The translations under genes were made by a program, and so were the position numbers. DNA of 64,000 bases, taken from NCBI GenBank assembly GCA_903857495.1, contig CAIOFF010000056.1:1-64000 (forward strand). Reading direction: 5' to 3'. Positions within the stretch are counted from its first letter, which is position 1; each line of letters opens with the position of its first letter. The notes below the pieces were generated by a model. That model ran no database searches and had not been told where the DNA came from. It saw only the letters and a program-made list of their open reading frames with translations. This document shows positions 56,822 through 64,000 of the stretch, one piece after another. This DNA comes from an uncultured Holophagaceae bacterium (GTDB taxonomy: Bacteria > Acidobacteriota > Holophagae > Holophagales > Holophagaceae).

Positions 56822-59800
56822 ATGACCATGCGCCTCCGTCCCGCCGTCGCCCTCTCCCGGACTCACCTTGCCGGAACCCTCCGGGTCTTGGCGCCGCTCG
56901 CGCTGATCCTGGCTGCCGGCAGCATGGGGTGCTTCCGGGCCACGGGGATCTCCCGGCCTGACGTCGTGGTCGAGGAGATCGCTGCAGCTGGTGGTGACCG
57001 GGTCTCGGGCCTGAAGGCCACGGCCGGTCCTGGCGACTACTACCTGGGCAACGACAGCGTCCACCTCGCTGTGGATGGCGCAGTCTACGGGGACCGCGAA
57101 GGTCAGCTGGGCGCGGCTTCGGGCGGCGCGATCCTGGACGTGGGCTCCATCTCCCTGGATCAGAGCTTCCATCGCGTCTCCATGCCCACCGATCTGGTGG
57201 AGCGGCTGGGCCTGGTGGCCAACCAGGATCCGGACCTGCCGGTGGTCATCGATCGCTTCACGCCCTCCTCGAATGGCGGCTCGGTCTACCTTGAGATGCA
57301 GGGCGGCTTGCTCGACACCAAGGGCAAGCTGGGCGCGGCCAAGGACGCGCAGGGCCGGGTCAACGGCGTGTCGGTGGTCCATCGGATCACGCTGAACAAG
57401 GCCGACGCCTTCTTCCTCCTGGAGACCACGCTGACCAATGGCAGCGGGGCCACCCTGCCGCTGCGGAACGTCGGGGACTTCCTCTCCCAGCGGGGCGGCG
57501 GCCTCCGCTTCGTGGTGCCTGCGGTCTCCACCTTCGCGGGCACTCCGCTCAACACCTGGGGGGTCGAGATCCCCGGCTCGGACTTCGCCGCCCCGCTGAC
57601 CAGCAGTGTGGTCGCTCCCATGGTTGGGCTCATGGGCGCCGAATCCGCCGCCAACACCAGCGACTATCACGCCTCCCTGGGCATTCTGCCGCTGGACGTG
57701 GATGGTGTCCTGGTGGCCTCGGATCCCCAGCAGGCCCTCACGGAGAATCGCCCAAAGTTCCCGGGGCGGCTCGTGGTGGGGAGTCCCGCCGTGACGAACC
57801 TCGCGGCGGGCCAGTCCGTCCGCTACCGCCGTCGGCTCTATGTCACCGGAGGGGCCAGCTACATCGGCTCCCTGCCGGCCCAGACCACCACGATCTTCAC
57901 GCTGATGACCCAGGCCCGGGCTGGCTTCCGGACCGAGGATGTGGGCTACCTGGCCTACACCAGCTCCGGGACCGCGGTCCGAGGTGGTCCGCTCCAGGCG
58001 GAGTTCAAGTTCGAGCGCTACACCTATGCCGGGAGCCAGGCCTTCAACCTGGCCGATCCGGCCAATCCAGCCAACCAGCCCGCCAACTGGCGCCTGGAGC
58101 GGGTGGAGTGGCGGGAACCCGCCGACATCGCGGCCGGCATCTCCAGCATCGGGATGTTCCTCCCAGCCATCCCCGATGGCACCAGTGGTCAGTCCCAGCG
58201 CTACCGGATCACGGCCCGGAACAGCCTCCAGCAGAGCTCGCCGCTCTACCTGGGGACCAACTCCCTGGACACCACCCGTCCTGCCCTCGCGACTCCTGTG
58301 ACGCCCTCCAAGGCCCAGAACTGGCAAGTCCTGGAGGTCCTCAGCCCCGAGCGGGACCAGGTCGTTGACGCTTCCGGAAACATCCTCCGGCAGCTCCAGA
58401 CTTCGCACACGTTTTCGGCCCGCCAGTCCGGGACCTTGGAGTTCGGGGGCATCAACCCGCTCCGCATCACCCTGCAGGGCATCGGTGTCGCCGATCCCAA
58501 CATGCAGCGCATCCGGCGGCTCTCCACCGCCTACAACGAGGTCCTCAAAGGCAAGCTGAGTGCCGGGGCGAACTATGGTGCCTACCAGTACACGGCTGGG
58601 AATCAGGTCTTCGGTACGACCTTCGGAGCCACGGCAGCCTCTACCGCCGCATTCTTCCCCGCCGGGGACTACATCGCCTATGCCAGCCGGGGTCCCCTGT
58701 CCCACCTGGACTCCCTGCCGCTCAAAGCCTTCGAGGGCCAGGCCGACACCGCCCACGCTTTCGTGGTGACTCCCCCCGCCCTGCCCACGGGCTGGACCAG
58801 CTTCGACGTGCCGGGCCCCACCCAGGTCACCACCGGCGGGTTCAACCCCGGTGAGCTGCTCACCTCCGCGGTGGCCGAGGGTGTCCAGGTCGTCACCCGC
58901 ACGGAAGAGGACGCCCTCAGCGATCCCTCGGCACTCCAGGCGGAGTTCCGGTCCGAGATCGACAATATCCTCCTGGTCAGCGACGCCCAGCGGGCTCCCC
59001 TCGGCAGTGATCCCTTCGTGGTCGGCGCCCGCAGCGCCTCCCTCAGCGATGGTTTTGCCACAGCCCTCTTCACGCCTGCCCCCAGCACGGACCGGAATGG
59101 CGGCGCCCGTCCTTCCAGGGGCTGGAACCTGGCTGACTTCATCACCCAGGCCGAAGGCGGCTATACCGTCATCCATCGCCCCCGCGGCCCCGGCGGCCTG
59201 TTCACAGTCCGCGGCTTCAGCCGCACCGTGGCTCTTGGTACCGGCGTCAATGCCTGGTGGACCGCGACCGGCCCGGCCTCGCTCGGCAAGCGCATCGGGG
59301 ACTTCGATGCCCTGGAGCTCCTGCGCGGCGAGGGCTTTGATTCCGCCAACCCCACGTCCTGGATGGCCGAATTCACCGCCGTTCGTGACGACTGGTACGC
59401 CCTGCTGAACCAGCAGACCCCGACGGCCTTCACCAAGGGCCTGGGCCTCTCCTCGGCCCGCTACAGCCTGGACACGCCCGTGGGGCTCGCCCGGACCTAC
59501 CTGAAGACCGGCACGGCGACGCTCAGCCAGGGCGCCCTCACCCCGGTGCTCTCGGCCCTCCGCAGCGGCGCCGCAGTGGCCTCCACCGGTCCCATGCTGG
59601 ATGTATCCGTGAGCGGGGTTGGACCGGGCAGCCTGGTGTCGGGTCCCGTGGCCAGCGTGTCCGTGAGCATCTCCCTCTATGCGCCCGACTGGGTGCCCGT
59701 GGACGAGGTGCGCGTGGTGGTGAACGGTTCGAGCACGCCCATCCCGGTGCCCCTGAGCAGCTTCACGGCTTCCGCGACGGACTTCCGGCTCCGCACCGCC

Positions 59801-59995
59801 ACGGTCACCGTGCCCATGCCCGTGGGCAAGGACGCCTGGCTCGTGGTGGAGGCCGGTGTCGCCCGAAGCACCACGGGCGCCTACCGGGCCGGAACCCCCT
59901 GGAACAAGATCATGAAGGGCCTGTATCCCATCGCCGTGACCAACCCGATCTTCGTGGATGTCACCGGCGGCGGCTACACTCCTCCAGGACTCTGA
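56822..59995 (+). CDS. large lipoprotein resembling a CehA/McbA (PHP-type) metallohydrolase without metal ligands
   Basis: About 1057 residues from the ATG at 56822. A hydrophobic leader ends LILAAGSMGC, a lipobox-like site, so it is probably lipid-anchored. The first 600 residues form beta-rich modules (GPGDYYLGNDSVHLAVDGAVYG and others). The last 400 are laid out like CehA/McbA hydrolases, closing with the characteristic AVTNPIFVDVTGGGYTPPG. Where active enzymes have a GDLHxHS motif and later a TDH, this protein reads FDVPGPTQVTTGG and VQVVTRTEED, so the metal-binding histidines are missing. It is therefore likely a binding or structural envelope protein. dnaB starts 17 bases after the stop. 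Confidence 0.65.
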   Translation: MTMRLRPAVALSRTHLAGTLRVLAPLALILAAGSMGCFRATGISRPDVVVEEIAAAGGDRVSGLKATAGPGDYYLGNDSVHLAVDGAVYGDREGQLGAASGGAILDVGSISLDQSFHRVSMPTDLVERLGLVANQDPDLPVVIDRFTPSSNGGSVYLEMQGGLLDTKGKLGAAKDAQGRVNGVSVVHRITLNKADAFFLLETTLTNGSGATLPLRNVGDFLSQRGGGLRFVVPAVSTFAGTPLNTWGVEIPGSDFAAPLTSSVVAPMVGLMGAESAANTSDYHASLGILPLDVDGVLVASDPQQALTENRPKFPGRLVVGSPAVTNLAAGQSVRYRRRLYVTGGASYIGSLPAQTTTIFTLMTQARAGFRTEDVGYLAYTSSGTAVRGGPLQAEFKFERYTYAGSQAFNLADPANPANQPANWRLERVEWREPADIAAGISSIGMFLPAIPDGTSGQSQRYRITARNSLQQSSPLYLGTNSLDTTRPALATPVTPSKAQNWQVLEVLSPERDQVVDASGNILRQLQTSHTFSARQSGTLEFGGINPLRITLQGIGVADPNMQRIRRLSTAYNEVLKGKLSAGANYGAYQYTAGNQVFGTTFGATAASTAAFFPAGDYIAYASRGPLSHLDSLPLKAFEGQADTAHAFVVTPPALPTGWTSFDVPGPTQVTTGGFNPGELLTSAVAEGVQVVTRTEEDALSDPSALQAEFRSEIDNILLVSDAQRAPLGSDPFVVGARSASLSDGFATALFTPAPSTDRNGGARPSRGWNLADFITQAEGGYTVIHRPRGPGGLFTVRGFSRTVALGTGVNAWWTATGPASLGKRIGDFDALELLRGEGFDSANPTSWMAEFTAVRDDWYALLNQQTPTAFTKGLGLSSARYSLDTPVGLARTYLKTGTATLSQGALTPVLSALRSGAAVASTGPMLDVSVSGVGPGSLVSGPVASVSVSISLYAPDWVPVDEVRVVVNGSSTPIPVPLSSFTASATDFRLRTATVTVPMPVGKDAWLVVEAGVARSTTGAYRAGTPWNKIMKGLYPIAVTNPIFVDVTGGGYTPPGL

Positions 59996-60011
59996 CGGGC
60001 AGGAGTGGAAC

Positions 60012-61373
60012 ATGGCGGACTGGCTTCCGGAACGACTCCCGGAAGATATCGATGCTGAGCGGTCATTCCTGGCGACCTGTTGCGCCCCCGGCGCAGGCTT
60101 CATCGCCAGTGAGGCTGTGTTCAACCTCACCGAAGAGGACTTCGTCCATCCCGCCCATCGGGCCGTCTTCCGGGCGCTGAAGACCCTGATCGAGGCCCAG
60201 GTCGAGGTGAACTCCCTCACCCTGAAGGACGCCCTCGACCAGGACGACAGCCTGAACAAAGTGGGCGGCTTCACGGGTCTCACCGACATCCTCATGGCCG
60301 AGGACGTGGAGCGGCCGCAGGTGCTGGCCGATGTGATCCGCCGCAAGGCCAAGCTGCGCCGTCTCGTCCACCTCGGGGCCCAGCTGGTCCGGCAGGCGGC
60401 CGAGGAGGAGGAGGCGCCGGAAGTGCTCGTGGACCTCACGGCCCAGAGCCTGTTCCAGCTCGCGCAGGGTGACGCCAAGACCAAGGGACTGCTGTCCATC
60501 CAGTCCGTGGCCGACGATGCCATGGTCCGCCTGGCCGACCGCATGGAAGGCCGACTCTCCACGGGTATCCGGGTGGGCTTCAGCCGCTTCGACGACCTGA
60601 CCCAGGGCTTCCAGCCGGGCAACCTCATCGTCCTCGCGGCGCGGCCCGGCATCGGCAAGACCGCCCTGGCCCTGAACTGGGTCCTCAACGCGGCCCGGGT
60701 GGGCGGTCACTGTGGGGCTTTCTTTAGCCTTGAGATGAGCCACGAGGAGGTCTTCATGCGCCTGCTCGCGGCTCAGAGCCAGACCAACATGAAGGACCTC
60801 CAGTCCGGCCGGGCCTCGGGCCAGATGGAGAAGGTCCTGGAGAGCCGTGACGCGCTGGTCCAGATGCCGCTCTACATCTGTGACCAGGCCTCCATCACCG
60901 TGCCGCTCATCCAGAACATGATCGTGAAGCAGGGCAGCCAGAACAACCGCCGCGTGGAGTTCGTGATCGTGGACTACCTGCAGCTCATCAGCAGCCCCGA
61001 GGGCAGCCGCGGGGCCAAGCAGAACGAGGCCGTCCGCATCGGTGAGATCAGCCGCGGCCTGAAGATCATGGCCAAGGACTTCGGCATTCCCGTGGTGGTG
61101 CTCTCCCAGCTCAATCGCGAGGTGGAGCATCGCACCGGCGGCCGGCCCCAGCTGAGCGACCTGCGGGACTCGGGCGCCATCGAGCAGGACGCGGACATGG
61201 TGGCCTTCATCCACCGGAAGATGATGCCGTCCGCCAACGAAGAGCCCGACAACACAGCCGAGCTGATCGTGGCCAAGCACCGCAACGGGCCCACGGGCCT
61301 CATCCAGCTGCATTTCACGGGGGAGCACGCGCTGTATCGCGAGCTGATCCGGGAGACCAGCAGCTTCGGGTGA
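60012..61373 (+). CDS. dnaB: replicative DNA helicase DnaB
   Basis: 453 residues from the ATG at 60012 with AGGAG upstream. The N-terminal domain binds primase (PEDIDAERSFLATCC, FVHPAHRAVFRALKTL). The RecA-like C-terminal domain has Walker A in LAARPGIGKTALAL (about 209), FFSLEMSHEEVFMRLLA, VIVDYLQLISSPEG (Walker B), LSQLNREVEHR and SGAIEQDADMVAFIHR. It unwinds DNA at the replication fork as a hexamer. Length is normal and no intein is present. Convergent with the E2 gene. Confidence 0.95.
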   Translation: MADWLPERLPEDIDAERSFLATCCAPGAGFIASEAVFNLTEEDFVHPAHRAVFRALKTLIEAQVEVNSLTLKDALDQDDSLNKVGGFTGLTDILMAEDVERPQVLADVIRRKAKLRRLVHLGAQLVRQAAEEEEAPEVLVDLTAQSLFQLAQGDAKTKGLLSIQSVADDAMVRLADRMEGRLSTGIRVGFSRFDDLTQGFQPGNLIVLAARPGIGKTALALNWVLNAARVGGHCGAFFSLEMSHEEVFMRLLAAQSQTNMKDLQSGRASGQMEKVLESRDALVQMPLYICDQASITVPLIQNMIVKQGSQNNRRVEFVIVDYLQLISSPEGSRGAKQNEAVRIGEISRGLKIMAKDFGIPVVVLSQLNREVEHRTGGRPQLSDLRDSGAIEQDADMVAFIHRKMMPSANEEPDNTAELIVAKHRNGPTGLIQLHFTGEHALYRELIRETSSFG

Positions 61374-61385
61374 AGCGGTCGGAAC

Positions 61386-62714
61386 CTACTCCAGCCCGAA
61401 GGTGGAGTTTTCCAGCTCCTTTTTAACAAAGGCCATGAACAGGTCGCCGGTGGCGCCGTCGATGATGCGGTGGTCGAAGCCCAGGCTGCTGAACATCATC
61501 TGCCGGATGGCGATGAAGTCCGTGCCATCGGGGCCGGTGACCACCACCGGCCGCTTCACGATGGCGCCCACGCCCTGGATGGCCACCTGGGGCTGGTTGA
61601 TGATGGGCAGGCCGAAGGTGTCCCCGTAGACGCCGGGATTGGTGATGGTGAAGGTGCCGCCGCTGATCTCGTCGGGCTTGAGCTGCTTGGTGCGGGCGCG
61701 CTCGGCCAGGTCGTTGAGGCTGCGGGCCAGGCCGCCCAGGTTCATCATGTCGGCGTTGCGCACCACGGGCACAATGAGGCCCCAGTCCAGGCTCACGGCG
61801 ATGCCGAGGTTGATGTCCTGCTTGTAGACGATGGTGTCGCCGTCCACGGAGGCGTTGACGACGGGATAGGCCCGCAGCGCCTTGCACGCCGCCATCATCA
61901 CGAAGGGGAGGAAGCTGAGCTTGGTGCCGAACTGGGCCTCGAAGGCCTGCTTGTGCTTGTTGCGCAGCTGCGCGACCCGGGTCATGTCGATCTCGAAGAC
62001 CGTGTAGACGTGGGCCGAGGTCCGGCGGCTGGCCAGCATGCCGTCCGCGATGACCTTCCGCATGCGGCTCATGGGTTCCACCTTCACGCGCTCGCCCGGG
62101 GCGAAGGCGGGCAGGGCGGGGGCCGGCGGCACGGCCAGGGCCGGCAGAAGCCCCATGGTCGGCGCGGAGGGGTCATGCACCGCCGGCAGGATGGGCGCGA
62201 TGCCGGTGGGGGCTGGTGCCACGGCGGTCTGGCCGGCCTGGTGGGCCTCCAGATCCTCCCGGGTGACGCGACCGGCCTGGCCGGTTCCCTGGAGCCGGCT
62301 GAGGTCGATGCCGTGCTGGCGGGCCATCTCCCGCACCAGGGGGCTGCTCTTGGTGCGGAGGCGGTCCTCCAGGCTGTTGGCGTCTTCGATGCCTCCTGTC
62401 TGCAGGGGAGGTACTACGGCGGCAGGCGTCGAACTCACCGTCACGGCCGGCGCGCCTGCGCCAGCGGGCTTCTCGGAAGCGTCCCCGATGCGGGCCACAA
62501 CCGTGCCCACAGGCACCGTGATGTTCACGTCCACCAGGATCTCCAGGAGCGTGCCTGTGGCCGGGGCGGGAATCTCCGCGTCCACCTTGTCCGTGCTGAT
62601 CTCGTAGAGGGTCTCGTCCTTCACGATGGCGTCGCCCGCCTGCTTGTGCCACTTGAGCACCGTGGCTTCAGCAATGCTCTCGCCCATCTGGGGCATGACA
62701 ACGTCAAAGGCCAT
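61386..62714 (-). CDS. 2-oxoacid dehydrogenase E2 (dihydrolipoamide acyltransferase)
   Basis: 442 residues. A single lipoyl domain (1-78) has the lipoylated Lys43 in EISTDKVDAEIPAP. A linker leads to the E1/E3-binding domain (about 130-168, VREMARQHGIDLSRLQGTGQAGRVTREDL). The CAT domain ends with the catalytic His415 and Asp419 in GFDHRIIDGATG. A Pro/Ala linker separates the parts. The ETLYEISTDKVDAE pattern and single lipoyl domain point to the branched-chain 2-oxoacid or 2-oxoglutarate class rather than pyruvate, but this is not certain. E1 and E3 are not in the window. It starts 10 bases after the gatA stop on the same strand. Confidence 0.9.
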   Translation of the reverse strand: MAFDVVMPQMGESIAEATVLKWHKQAGDAIVKDETLYEISTDKVDAEIPAPATGTLLEILVDVNITVPVGTVVARIGDASEKPAGAGAPAVTVSSTPAAVVPPLQTGGIEDANSLEDRLRTKSSPLVREMARQHGIDLSRLQGTGQAGRVTREDLEAHQAGQTAVAPAPTGIAPILPAVHDPSAPTMGLLPALAVPPAPALPAFAPGERVKVEPMSRMRKVIADGMLASRRTSAHVYTVFEIDMTRVAQLRNKHKQAFEAQFGTKLSFLPFVMMAACKALRAYPVVNASVDGDTIVYKQDINLGIAVSLDWGLIVPVVRNADMMNLGGLARSLNDLAERARTKQLKPDEISGGTFTITNPGVYGDTFGLPIINQPQVAIQGVGAIVKRPVVVTGPDGTDFIAIRQMMFSSLGFDHRIIDGATGDLFMAFVKKELENSTFGLE

Positions 62715-62723
62715 GGGGTGCTC

Positions 62724-64000
62724 CTAGGCAGGCAGGGGAGGGGTCTGGAGGTGGTGGCGGGTGAGGGACTGGAAGGCCTGAGCCACCTCCAGCAGCTTGA
62801 CATCCGAAAGGGCGGGCCCAATGAGTTGGATGCCGACGGGCAGCCCCGCGGTGAGTCCCGCGGGCATGGAAAGACAGGGCAGGCCCGCCAGGGAGGCGGG
62901 CACGGTGTAGGCGTCCGCCAGATACATGGCCAGCGGATCCGTGGTGCGGGCGCCGAAGGGGAAGGCCACACCGGGGCTGACGGGGGTCGCGAGCAGGTCC
63001 ACGGAGGCGAAGGCCTCCTCAAAGTCCCGGGCGATGAGGGTGCGGGCCTTGAGGGCCTTCAGGTAGAAGGCGTCGTAGTAGCCCTTGGACAGGCAGAAGG
63101 TGCCAAGTAGGATCCGGCGTTTCACCTCGTCGCCGAGTCCGGCGTCCCGGGTTTCGGCGATCATGCCGGGCAGCGTTCCGGCCGCGACCCGGTGGCCGAA
63201 GCGGACCCCGTCGAAGCGGCTGAGGTTGCTGGAGACCTCGCTGGTGCAGAGCAGGTAGTAGGTGTCGATGGCGAAGCGGGTGTGGGGCAGTCGGACCTCG
63301 CGGAGCTCGGCGCCCTGGTTGGCGAAGACCTGGAGGGCGGCCTCCAGGAGCTGGCGGGAGCTGGCCTCCAGGCCCTCGCCGAAGTAGTCCACGGGCACGC
63401 CGATGCGGAGACCCTTGAGCCGGGCCGGGCCGAGCGGGAAGAGACGCTCCCGGCCGGGCAGGTCCACGGAGGTGCTGTCGAGGGGGTCCCGGCCCGCCAT
63501 GGGCTGCAGGGCCAGGGCGATGCCCGCGGCGCTGGCAGCCACCGGGCCCACCTGATCCAGGCTGGAGGCCATGGCGGTGAGTCCGTAGCGGCTGAGGACG
63601 CCATAGGTGGGCTTGAGGGCGGTCACGTTGCAGAAGGAGGCGGGCAGCCGGACCGAGCCGCCGGTGTCGCTGCCCAGGGCCAGGGGCGCATAGCCAGCCG
63701 ATACGGCCACGATGGAGCCGCTGCTGCTGCCGCCGGGCACCCGGCTGGTGTCCCAGGGGTTGCGCGTCGGCCCGAAGGCGCTGTATTCGCCGCTGGAGCC
63801 CATGGCGAACTCGTCCATGTTCGCCTTGGCCACGGGCACCGCCCCCGCTTCCAGCAGGCGACGCACCACGGTGGCGTCATAGGGGGCCCGGTAGCCCCCG
63901 AGCACCCGGGAACCGCAGGACACGGGTAGTCCGGTCCAGTTCAGGTTGTCCTTCAGGACCACCGGCAGGCCGAGGACCGGGGAGCGCTCTCCGGCGCGCA
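62724..64000 (-). CDS. gatA: aspartyl/glutamyl-tRNA amidotransferase subunit A, 5' end cut by the window
   Basis: 425 codons are visible and the reading frame stays open to base 64000, so the first 60 or so residues lie outside. The amidase-signature triad is present: Lys in LPVVLKDNLN, Ser in VPGGSSSGSIV (cis-Ser) and the nucleophile Ser in GSDTGGSVRLPAS. NMDEFAMGSSGEYSAFGPTRNPWD is diagnostic of GatA. With GatB and GatC it converts Glu-tRNA(Gln) or Asp-tRNA(Asn) to the correct amide form. The track start at 63962 is an internal GTG, not the true start. Confidence 0.93.
   Translation of the reverse strand, partial: RAGERSPVLGLPVVLKDNLNWTGLPVSCGSRVLGGYRAPYDATVVRRLLEAGAVPVAKANMDEFAMGSSGEYSAFGPTRNPWDTSRVPGGSSSGSIVAVSAGYAPLALGSDTGGSVRLPASFCNVTALKPTYGVLSRYGLTAMASSLDQVGPVAASAAGIALALQPMAGRDPLDSTSVDLPGRERLFPLGPARLKGLRIGVPVDYFGEGLEASSRQLLEAALQVFANQGAELREVRLPHTRFAIDTYYLLCTSEVSSNLSRFDGVRFGHRVAAGTLPGMIAETRDAGLGDEVKRRILLGTFCLSKGYYDAFYLKALKARTLIARDFEEAFASVDLLATPVSPGVAFPFGARTTDPLAMYLADAYTVPASLAGLPCLSMPAGLTAGLPVGIQLIGPALSDVKLLEVAQAFQSLTRHHLQTPPLPA

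Noticed and set aside
56639-60688. 1349-aa minus-strand ORF
   Set aside because: It runs opposite the large lipoprotein and the start of dnaB; composition is that of a shadow frame and no domain is recognisable.
1-64000. CRISPR array, toxin-antitoxin pair, restriction system or other named defence system
   Set aside because: I looked for regularly spaced short repeats and for signature motifs of such systems and saw none.

Overview
The window reads as chromosome of a GC-rich, Gram-negative, didermic bacterium. It has lpxA/fabZ for lipid A, a porin-like outer-membrane protein, MqnA of the futalosine menaquinone route, many PAS-rich hybrid histidine kinases, a branched-chain amino-acid ABC transporter and acyl-CoA metabolism genes. 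This mix suits Acidobacteriota of the Holophaga/Geothrix type. That is an inference from gene content; no rRNA gene is present to settle it. Nearly every line of the ORF track opposite a real gene is a high-GC shadow.

Region 1 (1-7340) looks like the end of an integrated element. It carries a zinc-ribbon protein, a lytic transglycosylase with an unusual N-terminal DUF4177-like domain, a stand-alone copy of that domain, a YidD-like protein and a large membrane hybrid kinase. It ends in a decayed tyrosine-recombinase C-terminus (about 7071-7257) and a 3' half of a tRNA (about 7298-7340, apparently an Arg NCG tRNA). A canonical terminator follows. This is the arrangement expected of an att junction, with the chromosome resuming to the right.

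Region 2 (7619-14393): a second hybrid kinase closely related to the one across the junction, an OPA-type transporter followed by a 30-residue membrane protein, a cupin, hisC, and a pair of small paralogous proteins plus a two-CxxC mini-protein around hisC. Region 3 (14621-23276): a signalling block made of a translationally coupled kinase / Rcp-like receiver / hybrid kinase operon, a cytidylate-kinase-like protein, and a NarL-type regulator coupled to its HisKA_3 kinase.

Region 4 (23490-38440): carbon and acyl-CoA metabolism. An AcuC-type deacylase, AcuB (CBS-CBS-ACT) and a GNAT/CoA-ligase-like protein acetyltransferase form one operon. It is divergent from an acyl-CoA synthetase, the probable target of that lysine-acylation switch, and an acyl-CoA dehydrogenase. 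A porin-like protein and a complete livKHMGF transporter ending in a CBS-domain protein follow.

Region 5 (38524-64000): a POT-family peptide transporter, DPP-IV-like peptidase and Xaa-Pro dipeptidase make a plausible proline-peptide utilisation cluster. Then come mqnA, ogt, speD, an rRNA/tRNA uracil methyltransferase, a GAF/HD-GYP protein, fabZ-lpxA-era, a beta-carbonic anhydrase, a lone MacB/LolD-type ATPase, a three-domain acyltransferase/carrier-like/AMP-ligase protein, a thiolase lacking its second catalytic cysteine, a SanA-like protein, a large lipoprotein resembling a dead CehA/McbA (PHP) hydrolase, dnaB, a 2-oxoacid dehydrogenase E2 and a gatA cut by the window edge.

I saw no rRNA, no intact tRNA, no CRISPR array and no complete insertion sequence.
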